Below, piece by piece: positions 6,964 through 9,143 of a stretch of DNA of 9,143 bases. A program made the translations under genes and the position numbers. The first letter of the stretch is position 1. The number at the start of each line of letters is the position of its first letter. Source of the stretch: Desulfobacula sp. (GTDB taxonomy: Bacteria > Desulfobacterota > Desulfobacteria > Desulfobacterales > Desulfobacteraceae); the NCBI RefSeq assembly GCF_021107415.1, contig NZ_JAIOSW010000352.1, positions 1 to 9,143 on the forward strand. Direction: 5' to 3'. The notes under the pieces are model-generated. The model worked only from the letters and a program-made list of their open reading frames with translations, did no database searches and was not told the DNA's origin.

Positions 6964-7614
6964 CTAAATGATAATTTCAGAATAAATCCGATAAATCAAG
7001 GCATAATGAAATACTCCTCCGATCAGGACCATGACATGGAAAAGTTCATGAAAACTAAAAATGCCCGGGGCAAGGCGAGGTCTTTTTATTGCATAAATCA
7101 GACCACCTATTGTAAAGGCAACGCCGCCGGTAAATAATAAAACTTCTTGAAGGACAGACATGTTTGCCAGCACCTGTTTTATTGGGAAAATGGCGGCCCA
7201 GCCCATGCTGGTATAAATCACAGCATAAAGCGTTCGTGGTGCTCTTGGGAAAAACAATTGTGAAATAACACCAAACCCCACCAAACCCCACTGGACTGCA
7301 ATCATGGCCCAGCGCCAGGACCCTTCCATGCAAAAATAACAAATGGGGGTGTAGGTACCGGCAATCATGAAAAAAATGGCAAGTCTATCCATTTTTCTCC
7401 AAAAGGAAAGTTCATTGTCTTCCTCTTTGAATACATGGTAGAGTGAGCTGGCGGAAAAAAGAAATATTATGGAAAAACCATAGATAAGAGCCGTGATCAG
7501 CATGGATGTAGAATAGCTTGCAATCTTTATCAGATATATGGTGCCTATAATAGCTGCAATTCCACCTGCAAGGTGTGAATAAAAATTAAATGATTCCTGA
7601 ATCCGGGTTCCCAT
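6964..7614 (-). CDS. Hemolysin III family / PAQR-type membrane protein (TrhA/YqfA-like)
   Basis: The 216 residues form about seven transmembrane segments. PAQR signature positions are present: E7 and SH (13-14) near the N-terminus, SASSLYH (54-60, with S56 and H60), MDRLAIFFMIAGTYTP (75-90, with D76) and a C-terminal FHELFH (188-193, with H189 and H193). The Ser, Asp and His residues match the metal-binding set of the superfamily. The usual DHxxI of bacterial members is DRLAI here. The family name comes from a Bacillus cereus haemolysin, but most bacterial members (TrhA) are linked to membrane-lipid homeostasis, not toxicity. AGGAG lies 5 nt upstream of the ATG, a strong ribosome site. Length is normal for the family. 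Confidence 0.9.
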   Translation of the reverse strand: MGTRIQESFNFYSHLAGGIAAIIGTIYLIKIASYSTSMLITALIYGFSIIFLFSASSLYHVFKEEDNELSFWRKMDRLAIFFMIAGTYTPICYFCMEGSWRWAMIAVQWGLVGFGVISQLFFPRAPRTLYAVIYTSMGWAAIFPIKQVLANMSVLQEVLLFTGGVAFTIGGLIYAIKRPRLAPGIFSFHELFHVMVLIGGVFHYALIYRIYSEIII

Positions 7615-7686
7615 ATTTTCTCCTTTTTAGACAAACTTCCTCTTGGCATTATCACCTTATAATTTTAAATAGGACTTTCAATCTGG

Positions 7687-7731
7687 AAAAAGACATATTT
7701 TGTCTAAAAAAGCCTGGACGAAACTACGTCC
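7687..7731 (-). terminator. Candidate tandem intrinsic terminators (minus strand)
   Basis: On the minus strand GGACG-TAGTTT-CGTCC (7731-7716) is a 5-bp GC-rich hairpin followed, 4 nt later, by six T (7711-7706). Directly after it AGACA-AAATA-TGTCT (7705-7691) forms a second, AU-rich hairpin followed by T5. Both would stop transcripts arriving from the DUF6515/efflux side before the hemolysin III-like gene. The stems are short, so efficiency is uncertain. Confidence 0.35.
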
Positions 7732-7822
7732 GATGACATAGCCAATGGTTTACTGGGATAGCTGGGAGTTGAAGCGGCCTGGTCAGCAAAACCGATGACG
7801 GAAATATTTTTTTATACTTCTC

Positions 7823-7851
7823 TTGACAAAAAGAAATTCCCTATCTACGAT
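7823..7851 (+). promoter_or_regulatory. Predicted sigma70 promoter for a plus-strand transcript
   Basis: TTGACA (7823-7828), 17 nt, then TACGAT (7846-7851) is close to consensus with ideal spacing. It points to the ATG at 7937, which has AGAGGA (7924-7929) 7 nt upstream. This promoter-leader-ribosome-site arrangement supports a real, once functional plus-strand gene here despite the broken frame. Confidence 0.55.
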
Positions 7852-7858
7852 ACCCGCC

Positions 7859-7919
7859 GAATTGAACTATAATCATAAAAATTACAAGTAAATAGATTAT
7901 AAAATCAAAAATGCAATTC
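7859..7919 (+). repeat. Nested inverted repeats in the 5' leader
   Basis: Outer arms GAATTG (7859-7864) and CAATTC (7914-7919) enclose inner arms TATAATC (7868-7874) and GATTATA (7895-7901), all perfect. They start at about the expected transcription start of the plus-strand promoter and end just before the Shine-Dalgarno. They could fold as one long imperfect leader hairpin or bind a dimeric regulator. Confidence 0.4.
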
Positions 7920-7936
7920 AACTAGAGGACCCATGT

Positions 7937-8247
7937 ATGCTCGTATCCAATTGTTTGTTTAAGATCGGTCGGAAGACCATTTTTTATGGATTTTGGCGTT
8001 TGTGCTTCTATCTCCACTCCTCGGTTTCTCCAGTACACCTGAAACTGAAGCAATGGTCAAAGCATCGGCTCAGGAAACCTCAATTTTAACCGAATATATT
8101 AAAGCCGATTTAACACCAAAGATGATAATGATGGCGTTATTGACTGCCTTTTGCCAGGGGATTCACGTTCTTGCTTTCTTTGCCCCTTTCCACTGTACCG
8201 TCGGCATCCACCGACGGATCGTTGAATATATTCCACCACTGACTTAA
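7937..8247 (+). pseudogene. Broken exported-protein gene: frameshift at a T6 run, 3' part lost (unrecognised)
   Basis: ATG 7937 has a good ribosome site (AGAGGA, 7-nt spacing). Its own frame gives only 50 unconvincing residues, ending at 8089. If one T is added to the T6 run at 7980-7985, the first 16 codons (ending KIGRKTIF) join the next frame. That gives a textbook signal peptide: basic n-region, hydrophobic ILAFVLLSPLLGF, then a hydrophilic TPETEAMVKASAQETS mature start. That frame runs to 8247 but becomes implausible after about 8110, where it reads across the truncated efflux gene on the other strand. I recognise no family. The frame change could be a true mutation, a sequencing error in the homopolymer, or a slippage site. 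The TTG-started frame at 7993 alone would lack a ribosome site. Confidence 0.4.
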
Positions 8248-8445
8248 CTTTGCAGGATCATAATCAAATTCGAAATACTCCGGCAGGTCTATTTCAACAC
8301 TCTCACTGTTTTCCGGCGGCTGGTAATTTGGGCCTACCATACAGATAGAAAACAACAGGGACAGGCATAGGGTCATCAATAAACAGCTATACCTCAATGG
8401 GCGCCTGGGATGACTGTCATTGACCATAAATTCAACTATCATCAT
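8137..8445 (-). pseudogene. Truncated RND efflux outer-membrane lipoprotein (OprM/NodT-like), 5' fragment
   Basis: The N-terminus has basic residues (HPRRPLRY), a hydrophobic core and a lipobox-like SIC followed by MVGPNYQPP, the C-x-x-GP-(N/D)-Y-x-x-P opening of OprM/NodT outer-membrane factors. About 40 residues later QWWNIFNDP matches the family's WW-x-x-F-x-DP block. The typical following helices are absent: after NDPSV the frame becomes unrelated and stops at residue 102, against about 450-480 in full-length members. It starts at the base after the TAA of the DUF6515-like gene (TAAATG), so the two were one operon. No membrane-fusion protein or RND pump lies downstream, which supports it being a remnant. 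ATG at codons 1, 2 or 7 could be the start. A small functional lipoprotein cannot be excluded. Confidence 0.55.
8198..8217. repeat. Perfect 7-bp GC-rich inverted repeat at the efflux truncation point
   Basis: CCGTCGG (8198-8204), six-base loop, CCGACGG (8211-8217). It lies exactly where the efflux homology ends (codons for DPSVDADGTV on the minus strand). No T-run follows on either strand, so it is not an intrinsic terminator. It may mark a recombination junction. Confidence 0.45.
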
Positions 8446-9143
8446 TTACAGTCTTACCGTCATATAGCTGGTTGTCCCACCAACAATAACCGGCTGATAA
8501 TAGACACTCTGGTACTTGAAATAGCTCTGACCGTTAATCGTGCTTGATGCAGCGCCGGGAGGCAGGGTTGGCACTATTATGCCTATGGGGGTGGTAACCA
8601 CTCTAAAAACGGTTCCATCTTGAACATAGTAGACACCGTTCAGGTAATAGTATGAGTCCGATCCCAGGGATACAAGCACGACTCCCGGAGGAGCAACGAC
8701 AACCACAGCTCCGATTGGTGCGCCCACGACCACATAGCCCCCGCTTGCCACGGGTTGATAGTAGACCCCGCCGGCATACATATAGCTGGTTCCACTGACA
8801 ATAACCGTGGTGTGTTCCACTGGCGGGGAAGCAATTGCCGTACCGATCACAAGGCCGGTGAACATACCGATGCCAAACCCGACTCCGCCATGATGATAAC
8901 CGTGACGATCCACATTTACATTCACATTGGTATTTCTGTGCCGGTTATTGTTAACATTGACATTAATATTGCTGTTTCTGTGCCGGTTATTGTTAACATT
9001 GACATTTCTGTTAATACTTCCATGGTTATTGTTTCTATGGCCTATATTGGTATTCTTGTTGCGCCTGGCCGAAGCCGTGCCAAGTGGTAAAAATACCATT
9101 GATATGGCCAGTATCATAATAATACAAAAGTTTGAAAAATGAG
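8446..9143 (-). CDS. Exported N-rich repeat protein, DUF6515-like
   Basis: From ATG 9117 the product has 223 residues. The frame stays open upstream to base 9143 and adds HFSNFCII, and the ATG-started version lacks a basic n-region, so the true start is probably outside the window. A signal sequence (hydrophobic, ending TASA-RR) is followed by an Asn/Arg/His-rich low-complexity tract (about 18-76) with a 14-residue repeat, a Gly-rich hydrophobic segment (77-97), and a C-terminal half made of three modules of about 43 residues. Each ends in a Y-x-Y-x-x-x-VYY motif (about 111-120, 155-164 and 198-207), and the last two share PIG-x-x-V-x-x-x-PPG. This resembles DUF6515 proteins, whose function is unknown; the name is from memory. 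It is the first visible gene before the efflux fragment. An envelope or periplasmic location is likely. Confidence 0.7.
   Translation of the reverse strand, partial: HFSNFCIIMILAISMVFLPLGTASARRNKNTNIGHRNNNHGSINRNVNVNNNRHRNSNINVNVNNNRHRNTNVNVNVDRHGYHHGGVGFGIGMFTGLVIGTAIASPPVEHTTVIVSGTSYMYAGGVYYQPVASGGYVVVGAPIGAVVVVAPPGVVLVSLGSDSYYYLNGVYYVQDGTVFRVVTTPIGIIVPTLPPGAASSTINGQSYFKYQSVYYQPVIVGGTTSYMTVRL
8933..9006. repeat. Two identical 32-bp copies, 42-bp period, within the N-rich tract
   Basis: Bases 8933-8964 and 8975-9006 are identical over 32 bp, with a 42-bp (14-codon) period. They encode the repeated NVNVNNNRHRN segment of the DUF6515-like protein. Exact nucleotide identity indicates recent in-frame duplication and a site prone to length change by slippage. 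Confidence 0.85.

Larger units (their letters stand above)
7615..7936. other. Intergenic region of about 320 bp without a convincing gene
   Basis: The region separates the minus-strand hemolysin III-like gene from a plus-strand broken gene. It contains terminator-like hairpins for minus-strand transcription (7687-7731), an octamer CCGATGAC present twice (7730-7737 and 7792-7799), a plus-strand promoter (7823-7851) and nested inverted repeats (7859-7919). The more GC-rich block 7709-7800 contrasts with AT-rich flanks and looks structured, but I cannot match it to a riboswitch or ncRNA family. A 35-codon minus-strand open stretch across it has no usable start. Confidence 0.5.

Noticed and set aside
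7709..7800. Possible c-di-GMP (GEMM) riboswitch on the plus strand, from a GACATAGCC ... AAACCGATG similarity
   Set aside because: The conserved internal blocks (GCAAAGCC, tetraloop-receptor, GCCGGGUUACCG) are not present; only short end similarities exist.
7732..7803. Possible hammerhead ribozyme core (CCGATGA followed by CGGAAA)
   Set aside because: The conserved CUGAUGA is not matched (C in place of U), and no proper GAAA/GUC arrangement with three stems could be drawn.
7704..7811. 35-codon open stretch on the minus strand ending at 7704
   Set aside because: It has no start codon except one near its end and no ribosome site, and the translation matches no family I can name.
1..9143. CRISPR array, tRNA or rRNA genes, insertion sequences
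   Set aside because: No regularly spaced repeats, no cloverleaf or rRNA-like segments and no transposase-like frames were seen; the only exact longer repeat is the coding 32-bp duplication in the DUF6515-like gene.

Overview
The window is AT-rich. Almost every gene lies on the minus strand, so it is read here from high to low coordinates. A b6-type cytochrome b, a Rieske protein and a membrane-anchored multihaem cytochrome c, together with the general protein flavour, suggest an anaerobic or facultative menaquinone-using bacterium. The Desulfobacterota (sulfate-reducing 'deltaproteobacteria', Desulfobacter/Desulfobacula-like) are my best guess. This is inference; no rRNA or other phylogenetic marker is present.

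Right end (about 7615-9143): an exported N-rich protein with a triplicated C-terminal module (DUF6515-like) is followed directly by the first part of an RND-type outer-membrane efflux lipoprotein (OprM/NodT family) that breaks off after about 75 residues. Facing it on the plus strand is a second broken reading frame with its own good promoter, Shine-Dalgarno site and signal-peptide-like start, but with a frameshift at a T6 run. Two 5' gene parts pointing at each other, neither with a recognisable 3' part, look like a deletion or rearrangement scar. The leader region between 7615 and 7936 holds unexplained inverted repeats, a repeated octamer and minus-strand terminator-like hairpins.

Middle (5997-7614): two ordinary housekeeping-type genes, a hemolysin III/PAQR membrane protein and an alpha/beta-hydrolase with an intact Ser-Asp-His triad.

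Core (1778-5885): a tightly coupled three-gene operon, cytochrome b then Rieske then an octahaem cytochrome c with HEAT-like and TPR repeats. Each junction overlaps by one base (TGATG, TAATG). No cytochrome c1 is present. The octahaem protein sits where c1 would be and is the natural electron acceptor from the Rieske cluster. The Qo motif is APWY rather than PEWY, and the Rieske protein lacks both the disulfide cysteine of box I and the tyrosine that raises potential. Together these fit a low-potential, menaquinol-oxidising Rieske/cytb complex feeding a periplasmic multihaem wire. This is the most interesting part of the window.

Left end (1-1730): a TetR-family regulator with a well-formed promoter whose -10 box lies inside a perfect 12-bp inverted repeat (likely autorepression). 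The gene overlaps by 8 bp the start of an ABC1/ADCK/UbiB-family atypical kinase that runs out of the window.
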